From assembly GCA_937898675.1 (NCBI GenBank), contig CALEJB010000035.1, forward strand, positions 30,954-94,953: a stretch of DNA of 64,000 bases, written 5' to 3'. Under the pieces are notes generated by a model. It had not been told where the DNA came from. It was given only the letters and a program-made list of their open reading frames with translations, and ran no database searches. This document shows positions 17,476 through 25,542 of this stretch, piece after piece (the stretch's first letter is position 1; every line of letters begins with the position of its first letter). Origin of the DNA: an uncultured Prevotellaceae bacterium (lineage in GTDB: Bacteria; Bacteroidota; Bacteroidia; Bacteroidales; Muribaculaceae). A program made the translations under genes and the position numbers.

Positions 17476-18876
17476 CTAAATTTCCAGGCCTGCAAGAAAC
17501 TCGCAAATCTTGTCTTGAATCCTCTTGGCAAACGATGCATCGGAGCAGTCATTAACCAAAATCGAGAAGGCAAGCCTGTGAAAATTGGCAGTTGAGACGT
17601 ATCCCGAAAGCGTTTTGGTGTTGTTTACCGTTCCGGTCTTGGCATGCACATTGCCGGTGGCAAAGCCATCGGTCATGCGCTTTGACAGGGTGCCGCTTAC
17701 GCCCGCAACGGGCAGATGACTGTATATCACATTGAAAATGTCCTTGTTGGCGAAAATATAACGCAGCAAATCGACCTGAGAGCGTGCTGAAGTTTTATTG
17801 CTGTGTGACAAACCGCTCCCATCAATGATGTTATAATATGAAATGCTAAGGTCGTCGCACTGGTCGGTATTGTATTGCTTGTAAATGCGGGCCACCAAAT
17901 CGTTAACAGCGCCTCGGCATGCGTCATAGGTCCAATTATTGTTGTTGTCACACACGTTGAGCAGCACACACTCGGCATAAGTGTTGTTGCTCCTCTTGAG
18001 CATACGCTCAAGCACGTCGTCTAATGGCGTAGAGATGTGCGAGATGCGAGTCATTCCACCATTCATCTTATTCAATTCAATCCAGTCTTCGGCTGCTTTG
18101 GGATACAGCATGGCGACACTATCCTTCACCAGCTTCAATGCAATATCCGAAGCGAAAGCGTCTTCGGCAAGCTTGCACTTCACTGATTGTGGGGTGAGGC
18201 ATTGCATCACCTGTCCATTGATCGAGTCAACTTGCAAAGACCGAATGTCGCGCAAAATCTTGTCGGGCGTGTATTTGTCAAGGGTGGGGTCGCAAGACGT
18301 GGTGATATAAATGTTCCCGTTGAGGTATCTCCTGCCGGCAGAATCGGCCATGACCTTGCCATCGGTGTAGGCGCTGGTGTTGAACGAAAAATCCGGACCG
18401 CGCTTGTCAAGCATCGTCGTCGCGACATAAAGCTTCTGCGTGCTGGCGGGAATCATCATCCTGTCGGCATTATATGTATAGAGTAATGTGTCGGCCGTCA
18501 GGTCATAGATGCAGCAGCCCACCGTAAAGTGTTTTTGGACATTGACGGTGTAAGGCACCTTGACCTGTACCGTGCGATTGCGCCGTTTGCCCCTTTTGCC
18601 TTTCACAGTCTTGGTGACGGTCTTGGTGCGGGTCTGCTTCACGGTATTATTGTTATTGTTCAGCCAACAATCAACAGTGTAGCGCAAGCTGTCGGCGGGC
18701 GTCATCGGCTCGCGTGCGATGAATACAGGTTCGTTGAGCAATGAATCGACATTGCATTGCAAAGAATCAGCCTCGCTCTGCGGGGTATTAACTTCAATCG
18801 GTTCTTGTGCCGCGCAACAAAAGCCGCACAACGCAACGATTGCTATGAACAGTGATAATATTCTCGTCATAAACAT
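17476..18876 (-). CDS. dacB: D-alanyl-D-alanine carboxypeptidase/endopeptidase (PBP4, peptidase S13)
   Basis: This is a periplasmic peptidoglycan hydrolase of 466 residues. It has a signal peptide (about 1-23) and a penicillin-binding catalytic domain with the SxxK motif at S145-K148 (MIPASTQK), an SxN motif within MLKRSNNTYAEC, and the KTG motif in VHAKTGTVNNT. These define serine acyl transfer. Residues of about 80-106 form an unusual highly basic linker (KQTRTKTVTKTVKGKRGKRR) between the signal peptide and the catalytic domain, preceded by a poly-Asn stretch. The family trims or cleaves D-Ala-containing cross-links. Two ATGs (18876 and 18870) are possible. The gene begins 3 bases after the propeller gene's stop, so they share a transcript. 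Confidence 0.88.
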   Translation of the reverse strand: MFMTRILSLFIAIVALCGFCCAAQEPIEVNTPQSEADSLQCNVDSLLNEPVFIAREPMTPADSLRYTVDCWLNNNNNTVKQTRTKTVTKTVKGKRGKRRNRTVQVKVPYTVNVQKHFTVGCCIYDLTADTLLYTYNADRMMIPASTQKLYVATTMLDKRGPDFSFNTSAYTDGKVMADSAGRRYLNGNIYITTSCDPTLDKYTPDKILRDIRSLQVDSINGQVMQCLTPQSVKCKLAEDAFASDIALKLVKDSVAMLYPKAAEDWIELNKMNGGMTRISHISTPLDDVLERMLKRSNNTYAECVLLNVCDNNNNWTYDACRGAVNDLVARIYKQYNTDQCDDLSISYYNIIDGSGLSHSNKTSARSQVDLLRYIFANKDIFNVIYSHLPVAGVSGTLSKRMTDGFATGNVHAKTGTVNNTKTLSGYVSTANFHRLAFSILVNDCSDASFAKRIQDKICEFLAGLEI

Positions 18877-18879
18877 GTA

Positions 18880-20448
18880 TTACTCTATCCTGAATTTATA
18901 GATTTCCTGGCCGCGCGAGCCAACTACCAGTTCGTTGCCAACCACAACGGGGGAACTCTCAAAATTGCCGACCATATGCTCGGTGAAAATAACATTGCCG
19001 GTTTTGCCCTCAATCAAATACGCATTGCCGAAAGAGTCACCGGCGAAAACAAATTGTTGATTATTCTCGTTGAGGAAACCGACTGGAGACGACCACGCAA
19101 AACTGCGCAAGCGCACGTTGTACACAACTTGACCAGTCTGTTTGTTGACGGCCATGAAGTCAGCCTGTGACGGCGTGCCGTACTGGCACATGTTGAGGAA
19201 CAGCAGGTCGCTGCAGTCGCCTTTGCCCAACAACGGGGTACTGTATAGGCCCCCGTCGAAGTGCTTGCCGTTCATGTTCAACTTATTGCAATTAAAGGTG
19301 TTTTCCCAAACGGGAACGCCCGTGAGCCCATTGATTTTAACCAGATAAGACAGGCCAGAATCACCCTGGCGGTCCACCTCGCAACCGCAATACAGATAAG
19401 GCACGGAATCCTGGACTTCGCATACAATCGAAGCGTCAATATCATCATGGTTGTCATAATGCCAAACCGGCCGCAAAGTATTCAGGTCAATGCAATAGAC
19501 ATCGCCGTGATTGGTGCCGAAATAGCCGTAGTTCTTATAGACGCACATGCTGTTCTCGACACCTGCGGCAGGTTCGTCCTTGGGATGGATGCGCAAGGTG
19601 GAATGCTTGGTGATGGTGTTACCAGTGATGAGATACTTGTAGATGGTGCCATTCTCGCCAGGCCAGAACAGATACTGCCCCACCCTGACAGGCGATGAGT
19701 CGTTGCCGCTCCAACGAACCCAGGCATTGCCATCAAGGCCAGACGTGTAAGTAATCTCACGAGTGTTGAGGTCAAGCGCCAATTGGCTCATGGGAGGCTC
19801 CTTGGGGATGCCCTGGCCAACATACAGGTTGCCGTTGAGAGTGGGATCCAGGGACACGCTGCCCTTGATGGGGTTGGTGACATCAATAAAATCGCGCGAT
19901 GCCTTGCCCGTCTCGAAATTGATGAAATAAACATACCCGCACAGCGAGCCGACGATGATTTCCTCATCGCCGAAGTCAGGAGTTAGACCGGCATTGGGAT
20001 TGCTGCGCCACCGCTGCGCCTTGTCTTGAGGCCAGTGCACATAGACAGGTTCGCCAGTCCAACCCGAGCCACCGCCCCACGCCCCCATCGAAGTGCGTGT
20101 GCTGTCAAACTTGGTCGTAAATTTCCAGACCTCTACAATCTTTGTGGGATTGCCTTTCACCCTGCCGCCAAAGTTGGCGTCACGGCGATTGTTTCCACGG
20201 AAGGTGAATTGACCCGACTTGCCGTCGTACAATGACTTGAGATTATCGATGCGGCCGTCGTGAGCGCTATCAAACACCGTCACGTCATAGACCAAATCTC
20301 TCGCCGACTCCAACAGAGTGTCGGGCAACGGGGTGTTCTCGATAGAGTCGGAATTCACGCTATCGTTATCTGCAGATTGATAGTGTCTGCAGGAACAAGC
20401 GATGCTAAGAACTAAAATAGAGAAGGCAATAATTAGTGAATATCTCAT
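18880..20448 (-). CDS. PQQ-like beta-propeller lipoprotein
   Basis: This 522-residue protein begins with a hydrophobic segment ending SIACSC, a likely lipoprotein signal (acylated Cys at 18 or 20). The body consists of repeated blades of about 40-45 residues with patterns such as GTIYKYLITGN, GDVYCIDLNTLRPVWHYD and GNAYLIEGKTGNVIF, the PQQ-like/BamB-type beta-propeller. The tryptophan-docking residues are degenerate, and no quinone-binding Cys pair or calcium site is evident. It is therefore probably a binding or scaffold protein rather than a dehydrogenase. It lies between an exonuclease-like phosphohydrolase and dacB in the tat-linked operon. Its cargo is unknown. Confidence 0.8.
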   Translation of the reverse strand: MRYSLIIAFSILVLSIACSCRHYQSADNDSVNSDSIENTPLPDTLLESARDLVYDVTVFDSAHDGRIDNLKSLYDGKSGQFTFRGNNRRDANFGGRVKGNPTKIVEVWKFTTKFDSTRTSMGAWGGGSGWTGEPVYVHWPQDKAQRWRSNPNAGLTPDFGDEEIIVGSLCGYVYFINFETGKASRDFIDVTNPIKGSVSLDPTLNGNLYVGQGIPKEPPMSQLALDLNTREITYTSGLDGNAWVRWSGNDSSPVRVGQYLFWPGENGTIYKYLITGNTITKHSTLRIHPKDEPAAGVENSMCVYKNYGYFGTNHGDVYCIDLNTLRPVWHYDNHDDIDASIVCEVQDSVPYLYCGCEVDRQGDSGLSYLVKINGLTGVPVWENTFNCNKLNMNGKHFDGGLYSTPLLGKGDCSDLLFLNMCQYGTPSQADFMAVNKQTGQVVYNVRLRSFAWSSPVGFLNENNQQFVFAGDSFGNAYLIEGKTGNVIFTEHMVGNFESSPVVVGNELVVGSRGQEIYKFRIE

Positions 20449-20504
20449 TTTAGTAGAATTTTACCATCGGTTGTTATGTCAATTTGGGCGCTCAAGGCTA
20501 TGAG

Positions 20505-21407
20505 TTACTTATAGAACAGCTTGGCAAACACCGGATAATGGTCAGACGGGTCATGGCGGCGGAATTTGGGGACCGTCGTGCCGTCGGCGTTGGTCTTGAC
20601 GCCGTCGGGGATCCAGTAACTGTCGGTGCGCATGCCATAGGCCTCGACGCGGAACGGGGCCGAGACAAAAATGTGGTCGATGCGAGAGTCATCCTTTTTG
20701 TCGGGAACAAAGCCGTTCCATGTTCCGTTCTCGCTGAAAACGATGCGGGCGTTGGAATATGTGTCCTTCAACAGGCCATCTTCAAGAAAGATGCTGTGTA
20801 TCTCATCGTTTTGGTCCACGTTGAAGTCGCCCGTCAGGACAACATAGTCGTCCGGGCTCGCCATTTGCCCAATGCGTTCCATGACCAACTTGGCAGCCTC
20901 GCGCCGGGCATTGCCCCCCACGTGGTCCATGTGAAGCGTAAAGAAGTAGAGCTGGCGTCCGCAGCGCAGGTCCTTGAATTTGCCCCAGGTGCAAATGCGG
21001 ATGCAGGCGGCATCCCATCCCAACGCGGGCTTGTCGGGCGTCTCATTGAGCCAGAAATGGCCCTCGTCCAGCAACTCAAGGCGGTCACGCTTGTAAAAAA
21101 TCGCGCTATATTCACCGGCCTCTTTGCCGTCGTCGCGGCCCACGCCGATGTAACCGTAGTCATCTAATGCCCCCAGCATATCAAGCAGTTGCTCATGCAG
21201 CACTTCCTGAGCACCGAAGACATCGGGCGACTCGAAATTGATTTGGGCGCACAGTGCACGGTAGCGGTTTGACCACTGGTCGTTGGTGCGGGAGTCATAG
21301 TTCTCGTTCTTGTAACGAATGTTGTAAGTGCCCACATACAACTGTTGGGCGACAGCCTGCATGGCCAGCAAGGCAAGTAATGTGATGAAATAGATTTTTC
21401 TGTTCAT
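20505..21407 (-). CDS. Secreted endonuclease/exonuclease/phosphatase family hydrolase
   Basis: This 300-residue protein has a signal peptide (1-20, ending AVA). The body is an EEP fold: GTYNIRYKNENYDSR at the N-terminus (Asn for metal binding), FGAQEVLHEQ (catalytic Glu), LTGDFNVDQND (Asp/Asn pair), and SDHYPVFAKL at the C-terminus (general base His). This matches the exonuclease III-like superfamily, which includes DNases, sphingomyelinases and inositol phosphatases. Secreted Bacteroidota versions usually act on nucleic acids or phospholipids, but the substrate is not determined here. The start follows the tatC stop by 6 bases. The signal peptide lacks twin arginines, so it is a Sec rather than a Tat substrate. 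Confidence 0.85.
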   Translation of the reverse strand: MNRKIYFITLLALLAMQAVAQQLYVGTYNIRYKNENYDSRTNDQWSNRYRALCAQINFESPDVFGAQEVLHEQLLDMLGALDDYGYIGVGRDDGKEAGEYSAIFYKRDRLELLDEGHFWLNETPDKPALGWDAACIRICTWGKFKDLRCGRQLYFFTLHMDHVGGNARREAAKLVMERIGQMASPDDYVVLTGDFNVDQNDEIHSIFLEDGLLKDTYSNARIVFSENGTWNGFVPDKKDDSRIDHIFVSAPFRVEAYGMRTDSYWIPDGVKTNADGTTVPKFRRHDPSDHYPVFAKLFYK

Positions 21408-21413
21408 TGGTTA

Positions 21414-22247
21414 TCACGCATTATCGTCATCGGCCACAGATTCTTCCACAACAGATTTCGGGACCAGATAGGCGCTAATCTCATAAAGCAAATATATGGG
21501 CAGGAACACTATCATCAATGTGAACGGGTCGCCCGTGGGGGTGATGATGGCAGCCAGCACCATCAGCAGCACGACAGCATGCCGGCGATAACGGCGGAAG
21601 AAACTGCGCTTTAACACGCCCAACACGCCCAACAACCATGCCAGCAGCGGCATCTCAAAGACGATGCCCATCACAAAGATCAGCATCAGGAAAGTGTCCA
21701 TGTAACTGTCGAGGGATATCTGATTGGGCACCATCTGGCTCACATGATATTCGGCCAAGAAGCGCAAGGTGACTGGAAAAACAATAAAGTAGCCCACAGC
21801 AACACCCAAAAAGAACATCAAACAGCCGATCAAGAATGCCGTTTTCACGCCCCGTTTCTCATTAGGATACAATGCCGGCGCAATAAATGTCCACAATTCA
21901 TACAACACAAACGGGAACGTCAGCACCAGCGCAAGCCAGAACGACGAAGACATGTGGATAAAGAACTGCGAGGCGAGGCGAATGTTGATGAGTTTGACCT
22001 CAAAGCCCTCGGTCGTGAATTGCGGCAGCCAGGCAAAAGATGCCGTGATGCGTTCAAACAGCCGATACAGCACAAAGTCGCCATGGCACGGCGCCATGAT
22101 GATGCTGTCGAAGATATCGGGCATGACACAAAAAAGGCCGATAGCGGCAACCACGAGGACAACGACGACCTTGACCAGCACCGAGCGCAACGCGTCGATG
22201 TGGTCCCAAAAAGACATTTGCTGTAATTGCTCTTGTTTGTGTGCCAT
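21414..22247 (-). CDS. tatC: Sec-independent protein translocase TatC
   Basis: TatC is the signal-receptor subunit of the twin-arginine translocase, which exports folded, often cofactor-bearing proteins across the inner membrane. With the ATG at 22247 it has 277 residues and about six helices. The family N-terminal motif MSFWDHIDALR is visible. The helix pattern, TFPFVLYELWTFIAPALYPNEK and LLMVLAAIITPTGDP follow, all characteristic. The frame could begin at a TTG at 22304, overlapping the tatA stop by 2 bases, but the extra residues are proline/glycine-rich and unlike other TatC proteins, so the ATG start is preferred. It is preceded by tatA and followed by the phosphohydrolase gene. No tatB is present, as in many Gram-negative lineages with a minimal TatAC system. 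Confidence 0.92.
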   Translation of the reverse strand: MAHKQEQLQQMSFWDHIDALRSVLVKVVVVLVVAAIGLFCVMPDIFDSIIMAPCHGDFVLYRLFERITASFAWLPQFTTEGFEVKLINIRLASQFFIHMSSSFWLALVLTFPFVLYELWTFIAPALYPNEKRGVKTAFLIGCLMFFLGVAVGYFIVFPVTLRFLAEYHVSQMVPNQISLDSYMDTFLMLIFVMGIVFEMPLLAWLLGVLGVLKRSFFRRYRRHAVVLLMVLAAIITPTGDPFTLMIVFLPIYLLYEISAYLVPKSVVEESVADDDNA

Positions 22248-22300
22248 AGACCGGCCTGAACAGCCAAGCGCGGGCGGCGCGGCTGGCTCAGGAGAAAACT

Positions 22301-22537
22301 TCAATTGCTTTTGTTCTCGGTATTATCGGCAGGCTTACCCATGTCGTCGATGGGCTTCTTGATTTCATCTTCCACTTCGTTCATGCCCTGCTTGAAACTC
22401 TTCACGCCCTTGCCAAGGCCCTTCATCAGCTCGGGAATCTTCTTGCCGCCAAACAGCAGCAGAACAATCACCACAATAACGACAATCTCGCCAGTGCCAA
22501 GGTTAAAAATGGCCAATATCATATTAAGTGTATTCAT
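22301..22537 (-). CDS. tatA: Twin-arginine translocase subunit TatA/TatE
   Basis: The protein has 78 residues: one N-terminal transmembrane helix (about 15-34), then LLFGGKKIPELMKGLGKG, the signature FGxxKLPEL hinge and amphipathic helix, and a charged, lysine/glutamate-rich tail. It forms the translocation pore together with TatC. The start is the first ATG, 27 bases downstream of a promoter. Eleven residues precede the helix, slightly longer than in E. coli TatA. It is the first gene of the minus-strand operon tatA-tatC-EEP-propeller-dacB. Confidence 0.93.
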   Translation of the reverse strand: MNTLNMILAIFNLGTGEIVVIVVIVLLLFGGKKIPELMKGLGKGVKSFKQGMNEVEDEIKKPIDDMGKPADNTENKSN

Positions 22538-22564
22538 AATGCTTTATTTAATTATATTTTTTTG

Positions 22565-22572
22565 CAAATGTA
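22565..22572 (-). promoter_or_regulatory. -7 promoter element for the tatA operon
   Basis: The minus strand reads TACATTTG, 27 bases before the tatA ATG at 22537. Confidence 0.6.
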
Positions 22573-22645
22573 GTCATTTATTGCCAAAGAGGTGACATGA
22601 GGGCGATGATTTTTTTCGACCGCATCGCAATTCATAGACCAAAAC

Positions 22646-22677
22646 TTGCGCCATGTGGGGAAAAAGTTGTAATTTTG
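22646..22677 (+). promoter_or_regulatory. Promoter of ptb-buk (-33 TTG and -7 TAATTTTG)
   Basis: TTG at 22646-22648 and TAATTTTG at 22670-22677 are separated by 21 bases, close to the Bacteroidota spacing. The leader to the ATG at 22709 is about 26 bases. Confidence 0.6.
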
Positions 22678-22708
22678 AGGGCGAAAACCAATTATATCTT
22701 TTATTAAC

Positions 22709-23620
22709 ATGAATGCCATTAAAAATTTTGATGAGTTGCTGGCTCATCTGAAGGATAACAATGTGAAGAAACGCGTGGCTGTCGTATGGCCCGCCGATGA
22801 GAAAACCCCCGCCGCTTGTGCATTGGCACTGGAAGCCGGCTTTATCGAAGCCATCTTTGTGGGCTGCCAGGACAAGCTCGAGGCCAATGAGGCGTTGAAA
22901 CCGTTTGCAGGCAGCATCAGTTATGTTGCCGCCAACGACCCCGACGATGCCGCCGCCAAGGCCGTCGCCCTGGTTCGAGAAGACAAGGCCGACATCCTGA
23001 TGAAAGGCCTGATCAACACCGACAACCTGCTTCACGCCGTGCTCAACAAGGAAACGGGCATCCTGCCCAAGGGCAATGTGCTCACCCATGTAGCCACCGC
23101 CAGCATCCCCGCCTATCACAAACTGCTGTTCTTCACCGATGCAGCCGTAATCCCCTATCCCAACCTGAAGCAGCGCAGCGAGGAGGTAAGATATACCGCC
23201 AACCTTGCCCGCAACTTCGGCGTCGAGGAACCCAAGATTGCCCTCGTGCACTGCACCGAGAAAGTGGGACCCAAGTTCTTCCCCTTTACCGAGGATTATC
23301 CCGTGATTGTGGAGATGGCGCAAAAGGGCGAGTTCGGCAAGTGCATCGTTGACGGCCCGCTGGACGCCAAGTGCGCATGCAGCATGCACGCTATGGAAGC
23401 CAAAGGTTTGACCTCTCCTCTGCAAGGCGACAGCGATGTGCTCATCATGCCCGACATCGAGGCCGGCAACGTCTTCTACAAAGCCATCACGCTGTTTGCC
23501 GGCGCCAGCACCGCAGGCCTGCTGGTGGGTGCCAAGTGCCCCGCCGTTGTGCCCTCTCGCGCCGACAGCAGCCAGTCCAAGTTCTACAGCCTGGCTGTAG
23601 CCACCATGGCCGCCGAATAA
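22709..23620 (+). CDS. ptb: Phosphate butyryltransferase
   Basis: This enzyme converts butyryl-CoA plus phosphate to butyryl phosphate. The 303-residue length and the phosphate acetyl/butyryltransferase core are normal. Visible signatures are DILMKGLINTDNLLHAVLNK (family-specific), the PNLKQRSEEVRYTANLAR segment, and a C-terminal VLIMPDIEAGNVFYKAITLF followed by the ASTAGLLVGAKCPAVVPSR motif. In Bacteroidales the pair often acts on branched substrates (isobutyryl-, isovaleryl-CoA) as well as butyryl-CoA. Which acyl chain is used cannot be read here. It is followed 37 bases downstream by butyrate kinase, and together they generate ATP from acyl-CoA. Confidence 0.93.
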   Translation: MNAIKNFDELLAHLKDNNVKKRVAVVWPADEKTPAACALALEAGFIEAIFVGCQDKLEANEALKPFAGSISYVAANDPDDAAAKAVALVREDKADILMKGLINTDNLLHAVLNKETGILPKGNVLTHVATASIPAYHKLLFFTDAAVIPYPNLKQRSEEVRYTANLARNFGVEEPKIALVHCTEKVGPKFFPFTEDYPVIVEMAQKGEFGKCIVDGPLDAKCACSMHAMEAKGLTSPLQGDSDVLIMPDIEAGNVFYKAITLFAGASTAGLLVGAKCPAVVPSRADSSQSKFYSLAVATMAAE

Positions 23621-23657
23621 CGACACTCAATTAATAAAATAATAAAAAACAATAAAC

Positions 23658-24716
23658 ATGATTATCCTTGTCATCAATCCCGGTTCCACTTCCACCAAGA
23701 TGGCCGTTGTGAAAGACGGTGAGCCCTTGTTGATTCGCACAATCAGGCATGCAGCCGAAGAGTTGGCCCCCTTTGCAAAGATTACCGACCAGCTCGAATT
23801 TCGCCGCAATCTCATTCTCGAGGAACTTGCCAAAGCCGAAATCCCCGTCGAGTTTGATGCCATTGTTGCACGCGGCGGCTTGACCAAGCCCATCCCCGGT
23901 GGCGTGTATGCCGTCAACGAGACCATGATCAATGCCACGATGGAGTCTGTTCACCATCACGCGTGTGACTTGGGCTGCGTCATCGCCGACTCGATTGCCA
24001 AGAAAATTGGGTGTCCAAGTTATATCGCCGACCCGGCCGTGACCGACGAGTTGAACGACTATGCGCGCGTGTGCGGCAGTCCCATGTTCAAACGCCTGCC
24101 CATGTGGCACGCCCTCAACCAGCGCGCCATTGCTCGCCGCTTTGCCAAGGAACATGGCAAGCGTTACGAGGACCTCAACCTGATCGTGTGCCACCTGGGC
24201 GGCGGCATCTCGGTTGCTGCGCACGAGCACGGCAAGGCCGTTGACGTGAACAACGCGCTTGACGGCGAGGGTCCGTTCTCGCCCGAGCGTGCCGGCACCC
24301 TGCCTGCGGGTGACATTATCCGCGCTTGCTTTAGCGGCAAATATACCCAGCAGGAACTGCTCAAAAGCCTGTCCGGCAATGCTGGCGTAAATGCTCACCT
24401 GGGCACCACCGACATGCTTGAAGCAGGCCGCCGCATTGAGGCCGGCGACGAGCACGCCAAGCTCATCATCGACTCAATGATTTACCACATTGCCAAAGCC
24501 ATCGGTTCGCAGGCGCCCGTACTGTGCGGCAAGATTGACGCCATCCTCATTACTGGCGGAATCGCCCACTGGAAGTACCTGATTGACCGTCTGCTTCCGC
24601 GCATCGAATTCTTGGCCCCCGTTCACATCTATCCCGGCGAGGACGAGATGTCGGCGCTTGCCGCTAACGCGGCAGCAGCCCTGCGCGGCGAGGTTGAAAC
24701 CCAAGAGTACAAGTAA
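23658..24716 (+). CDS. buk: Butyrate kinase
   Basis: This kinase transfers phosphate from butyryl phosphate to ADP, the energy-conserving step of butyrate formation. The 352-residue protein belongs to the acetokinase superfamily (ASKHA fold). The phosphate-1 loop INPGSTSTKMAVVKDG is at the N-terminus, followed by ARGGLTKPIPGGVYAVNE. CHLGGGISVAAHEHGKAVDV (phosphate-2 loop region) and the adenosine-region ILITGGIAHWKYL sit in the C-terminal half. Buk and not acetate kinase is indicated by the partner ptb and by the NALDGEGPFSPERAGTLP stretch. A strong terminator lies 22 bases after the stop. Confidence 0.95.
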   Translation: MIILVINPGSTSTKMAVVKDGEPLLIRTIRHAAEELAPFAKITDQLEFRRNLILEELAKAEIPVEFDAIVARGGLTKPIPGGVYAVNETMINATMESVHHHACDLGCVIADSIAKKIGCPSYIADPAVTDELNDYARVCGSPMFKRLPMWHALNQRAIARRFAKEHGKRYEDLNLIVCHLGGGISVAAHEHGKAVDVNNALDGEGPFSPERAGTLPAGDIIRACFSGKYTQQELLKSLSGNAGVNAHLGTTDMLEAGRRIEAGDEHAKLIIDSMIYHIAKAIGSQAPVLCGKIDAILITGGIAHWKYLIDRLLPRIEFLAPVHIYPGEDEMSALAANAAAALRGEVETQEYK

Positions 24717-24738
24717 AGCGAGACACTGAACAAAACGG

Positions 24739-24779
24739 CAAGCGGAACCTGCGGCATCGGCGCGGTTCCGCTTGTTTTA
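24739..24779. terminator. Terminator after ptb-buk
   Basis: A perfect 11-bp stem (24739-24749 with 24764-24774) with a 14-base loop and a following TTTT. It lies between buk and the convergent LysE gene and could serve both strands, since AAAA also precedes the left arm. Confidence 0.85.
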
Positions 24780-24796
24780 TGCGCTTGGCGGCCGTG

Positions 24797-25468
24797 TCAA
24801 ATGACATGTACTTGCTGCAAATAGGCATACAAGCCCGTGAGCAAGCCATAAAGCGACAGCAGCAGGATTATTGAGCCAATGATGCGGTTGATGAGCCACA
24901 TTGAGCGGATATTGAAATGGCTCCTCACTTTATCAACAAAGAAAGTAATTACCGCCCACCACAGCAATGCGCCCAAAACGATGCAGGCATAGCCAAGAAT
25001 GATGTGATAGAACTTGAACTCGGGCAGGGGAAAACCGAATCGCGCAAAAAGCGGAATAATCAGGAAAATAATAAGCGGGTTGCTCAAGGTAAACAAGAAG
25101 CCCGTGGCAATGTTGCGCCATCGGTCATTGCGCTGGTCCATATTCTCCTTGATGTGGCTCACAGGATTATGGAAAATCATATATACAGCATAGGCAATCA
25201 GGATAGCGCTACCGACAATCTGCAGGATGTTCACATTGTTGCTGATGAAATCCGTGATAAGCGAAACGCCCAGTCCAGTCAACAGACAATAGAACAAGTC
25301 ACTTGCCGAAGCCCCCACACCGGTAAAAAGTCCCGCATCGCGACCATTGTTCAGCGTGCGCTGAACGCATAGGATGCCCACAGGACCCATCGGCGCCGAC
25401 AGGATAACACCTATCGACACACAACCGATAATTATGGATATAATTGTACCCACAGGGTGGTTTGACAT
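24797..25468 (-). CDS. LysE family amino acid exporter
   Basis: This protein of about 223 residues has six helices. The first reads IISIIIGCVSIGVILSAPMG, ending with the LysE/RhtB-type motif GPVGILCVQRTLNNGRDAGL. GATG-like elements, the LSNPLIIFLIIPLFARFGF stretch and a C-terminal helix RIIGSIILLLSLYGLLTG follow. Family members export basic or small amino acids or cations across the inner membrane. The ATG at 25468 is preferred over an upstream start (25507) because a consensus -7 promoter lies between them. The substrate is unknown. It converges on the buk terminator. Confidence 0.85.
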   Translation of the reverse strand: MSNHPVGTIISIIIGCVSIGVILSAPMGPVGILCVQRTLNNGRDAGLFTGVGASASDLFYCLLTGLGVSLITDFISNNVNILQIVGSAILIAYAVYMIFHNPVSHIKENMDQRNDRWRNIATGFLFTLSNPLIIFLIIPLFARFGFPLPEFKFYHIILGYACIVLGALLWWAVITFFVDKVRSHFNIRSMWLINRIIGSIILLLSLYGLLTGLYAYLQQVHVI

Positions 25469-25477
25469 TTTAGGCCA

Positions 25478-25485
25478 CAAAATTA
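25478..25485 (-). promoter_or_regulatory. -7 promoter element very close to the LysE start
   Basis: The minus strand reads TAATTTTG with only 9 bases between its last G and the ATG at 25468. The predicted leader is about 3-6 bases. Confidence 0.6.
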
Positions 25486-25542
25486 CAAAAAATAAGCAAA
25501 TCGGCATGCCTATATTGGCATGTTTTTTGGCCGCAATCCACC

